Program-made: the position numbers and the translations under genes
Notes under the pieces: model-generated
Databases searched by the model: none
Seen by the model: the letters and a program-made list of their open reading frames with translations, nothing else
Told to the model about the DNA's origin: nothing
Assembly: GCF_033978785.1 (NCBI RefSeq)
Contig: NC_084751.1
Location: 51,066,983 to 51,130,982, forward strand
Direction: 5' to 3'
Length of the DNA stretch: 64,000 bases
Source of the DNA: Entelurus aequoreus
Lineage: Eukaryota; Chordata; Actinopteri; Syngnathiformes; Syngnathidae
Shown: positions 11,822 through 23,560 of the stretch, one piece after another
Position numbering within the stretch: the stretch's first letter is position 1
Layout: the number at the start of each line of letters is the position of its first letter

Positions 11822-13435
11822 AGATACCGTATTTTCCGGACCATAAAAGGGGTCACGTTATTTTATTTTTCTTCTAAATGTAAAAGACTTCCTTGTGGTC
11901 TACATCAGTGTTTTTCAACCACCGTGAGATATTGTCTGGTGTGCCGTGGGAAATTATGCAACTTCACCTAATTTATCCCAAAAAACATTTTTTGCAAATC
12001 AATAATTACAATCTGCTTAGTGTCTGTGCTGTGTAAAACTCGGCAGGGTAACCACGTAATACTCCATGTCAGTAGGTGGCAGCATTGCTTTGTAAAAGTC
12101 GGATTGTGTCGGGTGAGACGAGGACGGTTTGTTGTGATCTCGATTTGCAGGTAAAAAAAAAGGTATGTAATGCTTCAACCCAAAATGAACGAAAGGGAAA
12201 GGAAAAGGCTGTGCAAAAATGAAAGTCAAATTGAACTGGCTACAAAGTAAACAGAGACAGAATGCTGGACGACAGCAAAAACTTACGGCGTCCACAAAGT
12301 ACATCCGTACGTGACGTGACAATCAACAATGTCCACACAAAGAAGGATAGCAACAACGTAAATAGCCTTGCTTGCTAACACAAAGCAGGTGCGCGGAATA
12401 GCGCTCAAAGGAAGACATGAAGCCACTACAGGAAAACACCGGCAATACAGGAAGGGCCACCAAAATAAGCAAGACAAGAACTAAAGGAAGACACCAACAC
12501 ACTCAAAATAAGACACGACGACTTGGTGGAGTTCTTTTTTTTTTAAGTTTTCTGCTGGTGGTGTGCCTCTGGATTTTTTTTATGACAAAAATGTGCCTTG
12601 CCTCAAAAAAGGTTGAAAAACACTGGTCTACATAACATGTAATGGTGGTTCTTTGCTCAAAATGTTGCACAGATGATGTTTTACACATCATCTTCAAGTC
12701 GCTTTATGACAGTCGCTTCAGGGTGCGCCGTTTTGTGGGCGGTCTTTATTATGTGCCTCCACTTCGACAGTGTCTTCTCCTTGTTGTAGCGGTGTAGCGT
12801 GGAAGGACGGGAGTGGAAGAAGTGTCAAAAAGATGGCGCTAACTGTTTGAATGACATTCAGACTTTACTTCAATCAACAACGGAGCAGCATCTCCTCACC
12901 CGTGGCTCACTAGTGCAACAACAACAACGCCCGAAATGTTAAAAACCCGTCCGACCGGAACTCTCTAATAACTAAAGTTCCTTGGGTGAATAATGTAAAG
13001 TCACTACACCGGTATGTTTTAGCGCTTTCATGGCGAGTTTACTGACAGATATAAGTAAGAACTTTACACTACTTTATATTAAAAATGGCAACAGTGGGAG
13101 GATGAATGTCACATAACAAGAAGATAGAGACAAAGAAGAAGCTTATCGACTACGGTGTCGGCACGGACTACAAAGGCGGACGCGCGCAAAATTTCAGGAT
13201 TTATGCAGATCCCAAATACAGATCAGCAGGTACCAGGAGGTAAGAAAAGTTGCTTTTGCATAATATTGCGAAACAAAACGCCAGATAATATGTCTTACCT
13301 TATACACACACCATAATAATACTCCTATGTTGAAGCACAGTACAATCCATCAAGCGGTGCGGCTTCAGAGCTTACCAAAGTCCTACTAAAACATTTTGAT
13401 AGATTTTTGAGCGCAATGTGTAATGTTCTACATGT
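11822..13435 (+). mobile_element. MITE-like element beginning ATACCGTATTTTCCGGACC, split by a hAT
   Basis: The GTATTTTCCGGACCATAA end is a common terminus of a teleost non-autonomous DNA element. The body continues after the hAT at 11,906-12,625 and runs to about 13,435. Within it, 13,085-13,240 has a short ATG-led stretch ending in CAGGAGGTAAGAAAAG, a good splice donor, which suggests a relict first exon; its frame is broken after a few codons by a stop. A partial inverted copy lies at 7,766-7,908. The 3' boundary is approximate. Confidence 0.6.
11906..12625. mobile_element. Non-autonomous hAT element, 720 bp, with 8-bp TSD
   Basis: CAGTGTTTTTCAACC at the left and GGTTGAAAAACACTG at the right are perfect inverted repeats. 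TSD GTCTACAT at 11,898-11,905 and 12,626-12,633. The related sequence at 7,885-7,908 shows the pre-insertion arrangement. No convincing ORF. Confidence 0.96.
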
Positions 13436-13439
13436 ATAT

Positions 13440-14110
13440 AAATACAGCCTATTAGACATCATTATTCCCATGTGAATAATGCTGTATAATAGACTGTATT
13501 TATATTATTCACATGTAAAAAATACCTAAGTGTTTATTGTTTATTGTGAGCGAACTGTGGTGCTGAATTTTCCATGTGAATAGTATAAATACAGTCTATT
13601 ATACAGCATTATTCACATGTGAATAATATAAATAAAGTCTATTATACAGCATTATTCACATGTGAATAATATAAATGCAGTCTATTATACAGAGTTATTC
13701 ACATGTGAATAATATAAATGCAGTCTATTATACAGCATTATTCACATGTGAATAATATAAATACAGTCTATTATACGGCGTTATTCACATGTGAATAATA
13801 TAAATACAGTCTATTATACAGCGTTATTCACATGTGAATAACATAAATACAGTCTATTATACAGCATTATTCACATGTGAATAATATAAATACAGTCTAT
13901 TATACAGCGTTATTCACATGTGAATAATATAAATACAGTCTATTATACAGCGTTATTCACATGTGAATAATATAAATACATTTTATTATAAAGCAGTATT
14001 CACATGTGAATAATATAAATACAGTCTATTATACAGCGTTATTCACATGTGAATAATATAAATACATTTTATTATAAAGCAGTATTCACATGTGAATAAT
14101 ATAAATACAA
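13440..14110. repeat. 43-bp satellite built on a 20-bp perfect palindrome
   Basis: About 13 direct copies of a 43-bp unit, each containing ATTATTCACATGTGAATAAT (self-complementary over 20 bp) and TAAATACAGTCTATTATACAG. Near the start (about 13,466-13,520) one unit is inverted, reading GAATAATGCTGTATAATAGAC. Variant units (CATTTTATTATAAAGCAG) recur twice at the far end. Confidence 0.95.
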
Positions 14111-14256
14111 TGCATACATAAACATGTTACATTTAATAACGACAACTCGCAACAGAGGGGCGGGGAGTTGGGACCCTGGAGGGCGACTGCTACTATGAAG
14201 CGCTGTCAGCCGTCCATCACCCTGAGGGGAATCAAGCGGTGGTGAAGGCGTGGGGT

Positions 14257-14393
<137 letters not shown>

Positions 14394-14592
14394 TGCATGC
14401 AAGCAAAAGTTAGACTCCAGGTGTCGTTGAGGAGGGAGGGAGGTCAAAAGCGTCCATCATTGAGGTGTCCCCGGGGGTGTTTTTCAGAACAGCCTGTTCC
14501 TGTTGTTGCAGCGTCAAGACCATTCGAGGGAGTCAAATCGTAGATTAGGATGTTTGTTTTCCGCGAGCAGACATTATAATGACTTGTCTGTT

Positions 14593-16041
14593 CTATTCGT
14601 CCATGCTGGCCCTCATATTCAATTTTTCCTTTTCAACAAGCTTCTCCATGATGTGATCCATCTTGCGATTCAGTTCAGAAATCGCCCCAATCTGTGATCC
14701 CACAGCCCTGCCCAAACCTTCTATTGCGACAAACAGCCTTTGGGCTCCTTGAGTGGCTGCCATCGTTTTACGAATTTGACGATACACCAGAGCAATGCCC
14801 AGCCCAATCAGCAGGTGCCCCGCGATCACGGTTCCAAATAGGTAGATGTCGTCCACGTCCTCGATGGAAAGGACTGAGAGGCACATGATTCTCCATTTAT
14901 CCCAGGCATCTCTCACGTACCCCGCAGCCAGGCCTGGCCCTAACCAATCTGGCGCCCTAGCCCCCCCCCCCCCCCCCCCACACACACACACATCGGCAGT
15001 GAAGTGTATATACTCACAAGAAACCGAATAGCTTTGTCTTTGACCTTTTTTTTTACTTAAAGAAAGCAAATTAACATATTATATGAGAATGTTATGTTAT
15101 GATTATCTTTAACCGAATCACAGCAGTGCTCAAATCAAAAAACAGCATTCCCTCTCATGTGATATTGCTTAATTAACATTAATGATGTGCACTTTAACAA
15201 CTAGGCTCACAACTATACCTAATATATAAAGAGGTGGAAAAGTGACTATTACCTGCAGGGCAAACATTAGCTAACCAGAAGGCAATAACGATGTAAACAA
15301 AAAACACCTGCTTAAAAGATCTAATACAAATGTCCCTGAGGAATGTAAGGTGGGAGTACTATAATTACCTAACGTTACATTATTATTTTCCATAACAATT
15401 TAGCCCCCTCCACAATATTAACCCGACGTTAAAACAGAACTAGCTATTTATTGATTAGCAATTGCCGAATCATGTAACATTAGCTTAACGCTAAAAAGCC
15501 AGGTTACTATCACATTCTGTAACAGACAAATAATTTCATGTAGGCTAACGTTACCTACCTGCTACCTCTGTCTTTTTCTCGTTTCTCCTCTTCTTCTTCT
15601 TTTCTCTTTTTTCTTCCCTGGGCACCTGACAGTTTTGGCCGTTTTGACATCTTGTGTTGATTTTTTGATGTGGTAAGAGTCATGATACGGGAAGGGAGGG
15701 GGCGCACCGTGCGGGGGGAGGGGGGGGGGGGGGTAATGTTGTAACAAATAATATTTGGCTTTATAGGCTTTACATTGCATTTTAATTAACGTGGGATTAT
15801 TTTTTGTATTTAGAAATAATAGTACCAACTTTTTTTTTTTTTTTTTTTCTCCAACATTTGCGGCACTGGCGTGGCGCCCCCTGGTGGACGGCACCCTTAG
15901 CATTTGCCTATACGGCCTATGCCACGGGCCGGCCCTGCCCGCAGCAATGGTTCCATCAGGGCAGCCAGGCTCCCCAGAACCTCTTTTCCTCGTCGAAAAT
16001 ATTTTGTCAATTACGTCCAGAGTCCAGCTGATCATTTCCAT
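14593..16041 (-). pseudogene. Small single-pass membrane protein gene split by a hAT insertion
   Basis: Two minus-strand coding pieces, 16,041-15,938 (about 35 codons from ATG 16,041) and 14,928-14,593 (about 108 codons to TAG), lie either side of a 1-kb hAT. Discounting the element and one 8-bp TSD copy, the frame is continuous, giving about 143 codons. The second piece has a hydrophobic helix (IYLFGTVIAGHLLIGLGIAL), a basic YRQIRK stop-transfer, and a helical, coiled-coil-like tail (SELNRKMDHIMEKLVEKEK). I do not recognise the family. The element introduces stops and a C-rich tract, so full-length protein is unlikely unless it is spliced out. It could be a recently disrupted gene, a polymorphic allele, or a relic. 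Upstream 16,042-16,190 would be 5' UTR. Confidence 0.6.
14929..15937. mobile_element. Non-autonomous hAT element, 1.0 kb, with 8-bp TSD, inside a coding frame
   Basis: Termini CAGGCCTGGCCCTAAC and CACGGGCCGGCCCTG; exact TSD CCCGCAGC at 14,921-14,928 and 15,938-15,945. Contains poly-C, poly-G and poly-T tracts (about 14,961-14,980, 15,714-15,733, 15,831-15,849) that may be assembly-sensitive. Splits the small membrane protein ORF. Confidence 0.94.
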
Positions 16042-16197
16042 GTCTGATGTTTGGATTTGGAGGACAGCGCAAAGAAAGAGGCTTCAAAAAAGTTCAGACA
16101 AGACAAAACAAAGAGAGCAAGCAGGGAGATGAAGGGAGCGTAAAAAAAATGTGACCACCTCACCAGAGGCAAGACAGAAAGGTTGATTTTACATACC

Positions 16198-16262
16198 GTG
16201 ATTAGGACACCTGATTCTCATCATTTGGATGGGTGGCCAAATACTTTTGGCAATATAGTGCG
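16198..16262 (-). mobile_element. Tc1/mariner terminal fragment
   Basis: ATTAGGACACCTGATTCTCA and GGCCAAATACTTTTGGCAAT, ending ATAGTG, match the terminal region of a widespread fish Tc1-like element (recognised from memory). Only about 65 bp remains. Confidence 0.7.
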
Positions 16263-17115
16263 CATTCAATCTCAGAATGGATCAAATATCCCGACTTGGG
16301 ACTTTTTAACGACAAAAACAAGCATGAAAGCAGACATGGGAGGAATTAATCGCCGCGGCCAGCAACAATATTTCTCCCGGAAACAAACGGCTGCAAATGA
16401 ACACGGCTGGCAAGTGCAGAGTCGGCAGGAGACTTTATTAGATGAGCTGAACGCATCGCTTCAGGTTGACGGCGACGTCACCGCACTTTATCACCGTGCC
16501 GGTAATGAGAGATAACGTCCCGGCATCTGTGGGAAGCCGGCGCCACACCACAACCCCCGATGCATTTTTTATCAGCCTCAATTACTCAAGGCTTGTTGAT
16601 ATTTCCCCCCTTGGTTTCATGGGAGGAACACATGCATCAAACATCCAGAGGCCCGCTGCAGGGCTAACTGGGCTGAGCTGCTGTAAATTATAATGCTACA
16701 TATGTGTGTTTTACGGAGGATGTCCTAATGGCCGGGCTTGCAGCGTGAAGGGTCAGCTGCTTGTTTCTGACATTTGTCTGATAACATCTCACCTCATCCC
16801 ATTTAATGATTTCTGGGCTGAGAACTTTGATACAAACAAAAAGCCTGTCTGCTCCCAAAAACTACGACAACTTTTACTGCAATTTGCTGCAAAGTTTGAC
16901 AGTAAGTGTCAAGAAATGCCGGTCTCAATTTTGGGGCACGTACGACAAAACAAGCTTTTTTTTTTCCCCCTACTCAGAAGTGGGAAGCGACATAACGATG
17001 GTGGTGGAGCACTGGCTGCAGTTTTTCCACCAAGGGGAACACACCACAGCCCCATGCAATAAAAGCCGCTCTTGTTCTAATCAACAATCAAAAATATAAA
17101 TAACACTCAAACACT
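16263..17115. other. Single-copy stretch, no gene seen
   Basis: Balanced composition, no repeat match, short open frames only (largest about 118 codons on the plus strand, low-complexity end). Nothing recognisable. Confidence 0.6.
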
Positions 17116-17166
17116 ACTAACCTAACCCTAACCATAACCATAACCCTAACCCTAACCATAACCCTA
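17116..17166. repeat. Interstitial telomere-like repeat
   Basis: About eight CCCTAA/CCATAA hexamers in 50 bp (CCTAACCCTAACCATAACCA and so on). Degenerate, so internal rather than a chromosome end. Confidence 0.8.
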
Positions 17167-17199
17167 CGTTGCTAATTTGACCAAAAGCTTTGGTTAAAA

Positions 17200-19980
17200 C
17201 AGGAGGTGGCAACCCAAAACGTTAAAAGAGCCATATTGGACCAAAAATTAAAAAAACCTAATTTGTCTGGAGCCGCACAAAATATGAAAAGCCGTATAAA
17301 AGTGTTATAATGAAAGCAACACATGATGTAAGTGTCTATATTAACTATAATAGCCTACTATCAAAATGACTTTAAAAGTCTTATATAAGTGTTATAATGA
17401 AGGCAACACATGACATAAGTGTCTATATTAGCTATATCAGCCTACTATCAAAATGACTTTAAAAGTCTTATATAAGTGTTATAATGAAGGCAACACATGA
17501 CATAAGTGTCTATATTAGCTATATTAGCCTACTATCAAAATGACTTTAAAAGTCTTATATAAGTGTTATAATGAAGGCAACACATGACGTATGTGTCTAT
17601 ATTAGCTATGATAGCCTACTATCAAAATGACTTTAAAAGTCTTATATAAGTGTTATAATGAAGGCAACACATGATGTAAGTGTCTATATTAGCTATAATA
17701 GCCTACTATCAAAATGACTTTAAAAGTCTTATATAAGTGTTATAATGAAGGCAACACATGACGTAAGTGTCTATATTAGCTATGATAGCCTACTATCAAA
17801 ATGACTTTAAAAGTCTTATATAAGTGTTATAATGAAGGCAACACATGATGTAAGTGTCTATATTAGCTATAATAGCCTACTATCAAAATGACTTTAAAAG
17901 TCTTATATAAGTGTTATAATGAAGGCAACACATGATGTAAGTGTCTATATTAGCTATATTAGCCTACTATCAAAATGACTTTAAAAGTCTTATATAAGTG
18001 TTATAATGAAGGCAACACATGATGTAAGTGTCTATATTAGCTATAATAGCCTACTATCAAAATGACTTTAAAAGTCTTATATAAGTGTTATAATGAAGGC
18101 AACACATGATGTAAGTGTCTATATTAGCTATAATAGCCTACTATCAAAATGACTTTAAAAGTCTTATATAAGTGTTATAATGAAGGCAACACATGATGTA
18201 AGTGTCTATATTAACTATAATAGCCTACTATCAAAATGACTTTAAAAGTCTTATATAAGTGTTATAATGAAGGCAACACATGACGTAAGTGTCTATATTA
18301 ACTATAATAGCCTACTATCAAAATGACTTTAAAAGTCTTATATAAGTGTTATAATGAAGGCAACACATGATGTAAGTGTCTATATTAGCTATATGAGGCT
18401 ACTATCAAAATGACTTTAAAAGTCTTATATAAGTGTTATAATGAAGGCAACACATGATGTAAGTGTCTATATTAGCTATAATAACCTACTATCAAAATGA
18501 CTTTAAAAGTCTTATATAAGTGTTATAATGAAGACAACACATGATGTAAGTGTCTATATTAACTATAATAGCCTACTATCAAAATGGCTTTAAAAGTCTT
18601 ATATAAGTGTTATAATGAAGGCAACACATGATGTAAGTGTCTATATTAACAATAATAGCCTACTATCAAAATGACTTTAAAAGTCTTATATAAGTGTTAT
18701 AATGAAGGCAACACATGATGTAAGTGTCTATATTAACTATAATAGCCTACTATCAAAATGGCTTTAAAAGTCTTATATAAGTGTTATAATGAAGGCAACA
18801 CATGATGTAAGTGTCTATATTAGCTATAATAGCCTACTATCAAAATGACTTTAAAAGTCTTATATAGATGTTATAATGAAGGCAACACATGATGTAAGTG
18901 TCTATATTAGCAATAATAGCCTACTATCAAAATGACTTTAAAAGTCTTATATAAGTGTTATAATGAAGGCAACACATGATGTAAGTGTCTATATTAACTA
19001 TAATAGCCTACTATCAAAATGGCTTTAAAAGTCTTATATAAGTGTTATAATGAAGGCAACACATGATGTAAGTGTCTATATTAGCTATAATAGCCTACTA
19101 TCAAAATGACTTTAAAAGTCTTATATAGATGTTATAATGAAGGCAACACATGACGTAAGTGTTTATATTAGCTATAATAGCCTACTATCAAAATGACCAT
19201 GAGTCGCAGGCTGACGCAAATCTTCGTTGACAGAAATGTCGAAATGTAATATTTATTCTACACATTTTTACAACAATAGAAAACATTAGTAAATCAGAGG
19301 CTACTCAGAAGGTGAGATAACTCCTGGAAATGACTGGCTTTAATGTACAAAGGTATAGATGTGTGTGTACAAGTTAAAGGAAACGGCAGGCTGTCTTCTT
19401 CTAATGGATTTACTACAATCTTTGGCAAGTTAGGTAACGTTTGCTGTGGTCTGGAACAACATGGCACACAAAAAACTATCTGACATACAGATAATGTGTC
19501 ATGAGACATGCAAAACTAGGTTTTATACAAAGAGGATAAAAGTAAAGGATATTAAATGAGCTCAAATATAGCTACAAATGAGGCATAATGATGCAATATG
19601 TACATAGAGCTAGCCTAAATAGCATGTTAGCGGTGATTAGCTTGCAGTCATGCGCTGACCAAATATGCCTGGTTAGCACTCCAACAAGTCAATAACATCA
19701 ACAAGGCTCACCTTTGTGCATTCACGCACAGCATAAAACGTTTGGTGGACAAAATGAGACAAAGGAGGAGTGAAATAGTTTACATGTAAACAAACTGTTG
19801 CGTCACAGTCCACACTATGGTGCGTTCAAGAACCGCCGAAACGAGTAGGACAAAACGATGTTCACCAAATACTGTCATCAGTGAAGCGTACCCACAAACA
19901 TATTAAACAGTGGTAGTTCTAACAAATGGGAATGTTTGTGTCATGTTTGTCCCCTAACAAAAAACATACTACCGGTAAAC
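17200..19980 (+). mobile_element. hAT-like non-autonomous element with internal minisatellite
   Basis: Left end CAGGAGGTGGCAACCC followed by AAAGAGCCATATTGGACC is a familiar hAT terminus. After the 87-bp array the element continues (about 19,200-19,980) as non-coding sequence known to me as the body of this family. The right terminus is not clear; the boundary with the next satellite is approximate. No transposase. Confidence 0.6.
17317..19196 (+). repeat. 87-bp minisatellite inside the hAT-like element
   Basis: About 21-22 copies of an 87-bp unit (TAAGTGTCTATATTAGCTAT ... AAGGCAACACATGATG). Variants: GACG or GATG before TAAGTG, AGCTATAA/AACTATAA/AGCAATAA, and ATATAGATG replacing ATATAAGTG in two units. 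Confidence 0.97.
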
Positions 19981-20039
19981 AAAAACAAAATTACAATAAT
20001 TTAATTTTAATAACACATTTAATTTAAATTTAAAAATAA

Positions 20040-21945
20040 AACGTTAAACCAGGAGTCTTTGTTTGTTTACTTACTACTAAAAGACAAGTTGTCTAGTATG
20101 TTCACTATTTTATTTAAGGACTAAATTGCAATAATAAACATATGTTTCATGTACCCTAAGATTTTTTGTTAAAATAAAGCCAATAATGCAATTTGTTGTG
20201 GTCCCCTTTATTTAGAAAAGTATCGAAAAGAACCGAAAATAATCGAAATAATTTTGGTACCGGCACCGGTACCAAAATATTGGTATCGAAAAGTATCTAA
20301 ATAATTTTGGTACCGGTACCAAAATATTGGTATCGGGACAACACTAGTAAGCACTAATAAAAGAAAAGTGGTCTGGTATGTTCATTATTTTATTTAAGGA
20401 CTACATTGCAATAATAAACATATGTTTCATGTACACTAAGATTTGTTGTTAAAATAAAGCCAATAATGCCATTTGTTGTGGTCCCCTTTATTTAGAAAAG
20501 TATCGAAAAGTACCGAAAATAATCGAAATAATTTTGGTACCGGCACCGGTACCAAAATATTGGTATCGAAAAGTATCTAAATAATTTTGGTACCGGTACC
20601 AAAATATTGGTATCGGGACAACACTAGTAAGCACTAATAAAAGAAAAGTGGTCTTGTATGTTCATTATTTTATTTAAGGACAAACTTGCAATAATAAACA
20701 TATGTTTCATGTACCCTAAGATTTTTTGTTAAAAATAAAGCCAATAATGCAATTTGTTGTGGTCCCCTTTATTTAGAAAAGTATCGAAAAGTACCGAAAA
20801 GTATCTAAATAATTGTGTTACCGGTACCAAAATATTGGTATCGAAAAGTATCGAAATAATTTTGGTACCGGTACCAAAATATTGGTATCAGGACAACACT
20901 AGTAAGCACTAATAAAAGAAAAGTGGTCTTGTATGTTCATTATTTTATTTAAGGACAAACTTGCAATAATAAACATATGTTTCATGTACCCTAAGATTTT
21001 TTGTTAAAAATAAAGCCAATAATGCAATTTGTTGTGGTCCCCTTTATTTAGAAAAGTATCGAAAAGAACCGAAAATAATCGAAATAATTTTGGTACCGGC
21101 ACCGGTACCAAAATATTGGTATCGAAAAGTATCTAAATCATTTTGGTACCGGTACCAAAATATTGGTATCGGGACAACACTAGTAAGCACTAATAAAAGA
21201 AAAGTGGTCTTGTATGTTCATTATTTTATTTAAGGACAAACTTGCAATAATAAACATATGTTTCATGTACCCTAACATTTTTTGTTAAAATAAAGCCAAT
21301 AATGCCATTTGTTATGGTCCCCTTTATTTAGAAAAGTATCGAAAAGAACCGAAAATAATCAAAATAATTTTGGTACCGGCACCGGTACCAAAATATTGGT
21401 ATCGAAAAGTATCGAAATAATTTTGGTACCGGTACCAAAATATTGGTATCGGGACAACACTAGTAAGCACTAATAAAAGAAAAGTGGTCTTGTATGTTTA
21501 CTATTTTATTTAAGGACAAACTTGCAATAATAAACATATGTTTCATGTACTCTAAGATTTGTTGTTAAAAATAAAGCCAATAATGCAATTAGTTGTGGTC
21601 CCCTTTATTTAGAAAAGTATCGAAAAGTACCGAAAAGTATCTAAATAATTGTGTTACCGGTACCAAAATATTGGTATCGAAAAGTATCGAAATAATGTTG
21701 GTACCGGTACCAAAATATTGGTATCGGGACAACACTAGTAAGCACTAATAAAAACAAAAGTGGTCTTGTATGTTCACTATTTTATTTAAGGACTAAATTG
21801 CAATAATAAACATATGTTTAATGTACTCTAAGATTTTTTGTTAAAATAAAGCCAATAATGCAATTTGTTATGGTCCCCTTTATTTAGAAAAGTATCGAAA
21901 AGAACCGAAAATAATCAAAATAATTTTGGTACCGGCACCGGTACA
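20040..21945 (+). repeat. ~280-bp satellite made from the terminus of hAT family H1
   Basis: About 6.8 tandem units, 275 or 280/281 bp, boundaries near 20,341, 20,621, 20,896, 21,177, 21,457 and 21,732. Each ends in GGTATCGGGACAACACTA, the reverse complement of a hAT-type end, and contains the palindrome TTTTGGTACCGGTACCAAAA. The array stops inside a unit at GGCACCGGTAC. Confidence 0.95.
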
Positions 21946-23097
21946 CTTGACATAGCCCATTATCTTACAAAATGAGTAAAATTACATGAATTGATCAACT
22001 GAGGATGTAAGTGATTTTACCATAGGCATCATAAGGAGATCATTTAGGCATAAGAAACAGTTTTGAGTAAAAATGACTCGACAACAATGCACGACCCCAC
22101 GCTGCCTATTAGTATGCCGTGCCGCATATTCCCAATCAATCTTAATTAGCAGCAGTTCCACTTAATTATCGCTGCAGACTAGAGGCGAAGATAAAGGACT
22201 GCGTATCAACGTCTCCCTGACAGCGCGGAGCAGGATTGACGGGCACACTTCTGCCTGGATGAAGGCGCCGAGTCCGGGGTGGGCGATTCCTGCTGTCTCA
22301 CATTTGTTGTAATTGACAGGTGCAAAGAGACCTACTGGGGGCCCTGACGGAGCTTGGCGCTATTTATGCAGATTAACACGTCAAAAGTACAGATGAATAA
22401 ATAAACCCGTGAGCCGAATCAGGCATTTAGCCTGAGGGGATGCCATCGTTAGTAGATTAAACAAAGATACTAATCAGAAAAACAATCCGTGACTGAAGTA
22501 GAGGAAGTCAAAAGATGCCAAAGCCTGGGGGTAAAGAGCTAAGTAATTGTAATTATTTAGCTACTAGAAAACAAAGATATGAATTTATAATCAACAGAAC
22601 AGTGACAGATGATATTTTCTCCATATATGCAGGAATATAACACCGGGGGATGTTTCTTTCGATCAAAGGATAAGTACTTGTCTTTGCACAGTTTTTACAT
22701 ATTGACATGTGGGAGAATCACATGTTCACCAGGACGTGCATTTTGAAATTTCCCAACCACAGTCGAGCCGCGGGGACCAGATCACAAGAACACCACATAT
22801 TCCCTCAGCAGACAGCCATTGCTGGTACCCGAGATGGACGCCTTGGGGGAATACTCGGGGTCAGTCTGCAGAAAAAAGGTGGGATAAGAGATAAAGAACA
22901 AACGGGACCCATGCGGCGTAGGTTTGACACTCAAAAGAAAATGCCACTTTCTTTGAAATCCGAATCAGCAGACGCCGGGTCTTCTATCCAAACCCATGCC
23001 ACTGCCCTTAAATCAAACGCTCCGATGTTTGAACCGGGGTTTTTTTCCTTCTTTACCTCAGCTTGAACCTGCTTCAAGCTTGGCCACAGCTCTACTC
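21946..23097. other. Single-copy stretch, possible conserved non-coding DNA
   Basis: About 1.15 kb free of repeats, with balanced base composition and TAAT-rich homeodomain-like words (TTAATTAGC, CTTAATTATC, AGATTAACACG) around 22,140-22,380. No ORF of note (a 119-codon plus-strand frame at 22,707-23,066 has no domain). Confidence 0.45.
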
Positions 23098-23224
23098 TAA
23101 GGCTTTGTCTACACTAAGCCGGATAACCCCTTAAACGAATAATTATTTAGCCTAAGCCACACTAAACCAGCGTTTAAGGTTCCCCTCCTCGTGTATTTCT
23201 TGAATCTCCGGCTCTTAGCTTTGT

Positions 23225-23560
23225 ATGGACTCATTGATCATTTACAAACTGAGTTCGGAGAGGACCAACTGCATCTCTGTCTGGACTGGAGCCTACAGTG
23301 CCTCAGACTGGAAGTCTCTGCAGAGAGTGGTGAGGACAGTAGAAAAGAACATCATGACTCCTCTTCCTCCTATCCAGGAAATCGCAAAAACCCGCTGCCT
23401 GACCAGGGCTCAGAAAATATGTAGAGACTTCTCCCACCCCCACCAAGGACTCTTTTCACTGCTGGACTCTAGAAAGAGGTTCCTCAGCCTCCGTAGCAGA
23501 ACCTCCAGGTTCTGTAATAGCTACTTCCCTCAGGCCATAAGACTCTTGAACGCATCATAA
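23225..23560 (+). pseudogene. C-terminal fragment of a LINE ORF2 (non-L2)
   Basis: An open frame of about 110 codons ending at 23,560. Readable blocks: WTGAYSASDWKSLQRVVRT, TRCLTRAQKI, DFSHPHQGLFSLL and SRTSRFCNSYFPQAIRLLN. This combination (trp-thr-gly, S-HP-LF-LL, FYPQAIRLLN) is the usual C-terminal tail of a jockey/I-like LINE reverse transcriptase in fish. No RT core is present, so it is a 5'-truncated copy. The 3' UTR continues to AATGACAATAAAAGGAAGTC near 23,790. It lies inside the Harbinger element and has no function of its own. It differs from the L2 copies elsewhere in the window. Confidence 0.75.

Noticed and set aside
12017..12697. Overlapping 64-101-codon frames on both strands
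   Set aside because: They lie inside the 720-bp hAT and cross its ends; no transposase motif.
17116..17166. Chromosome end
   Set aside because: Only about eight degenerate hexamers with single-copy and TE sequence on both sides.
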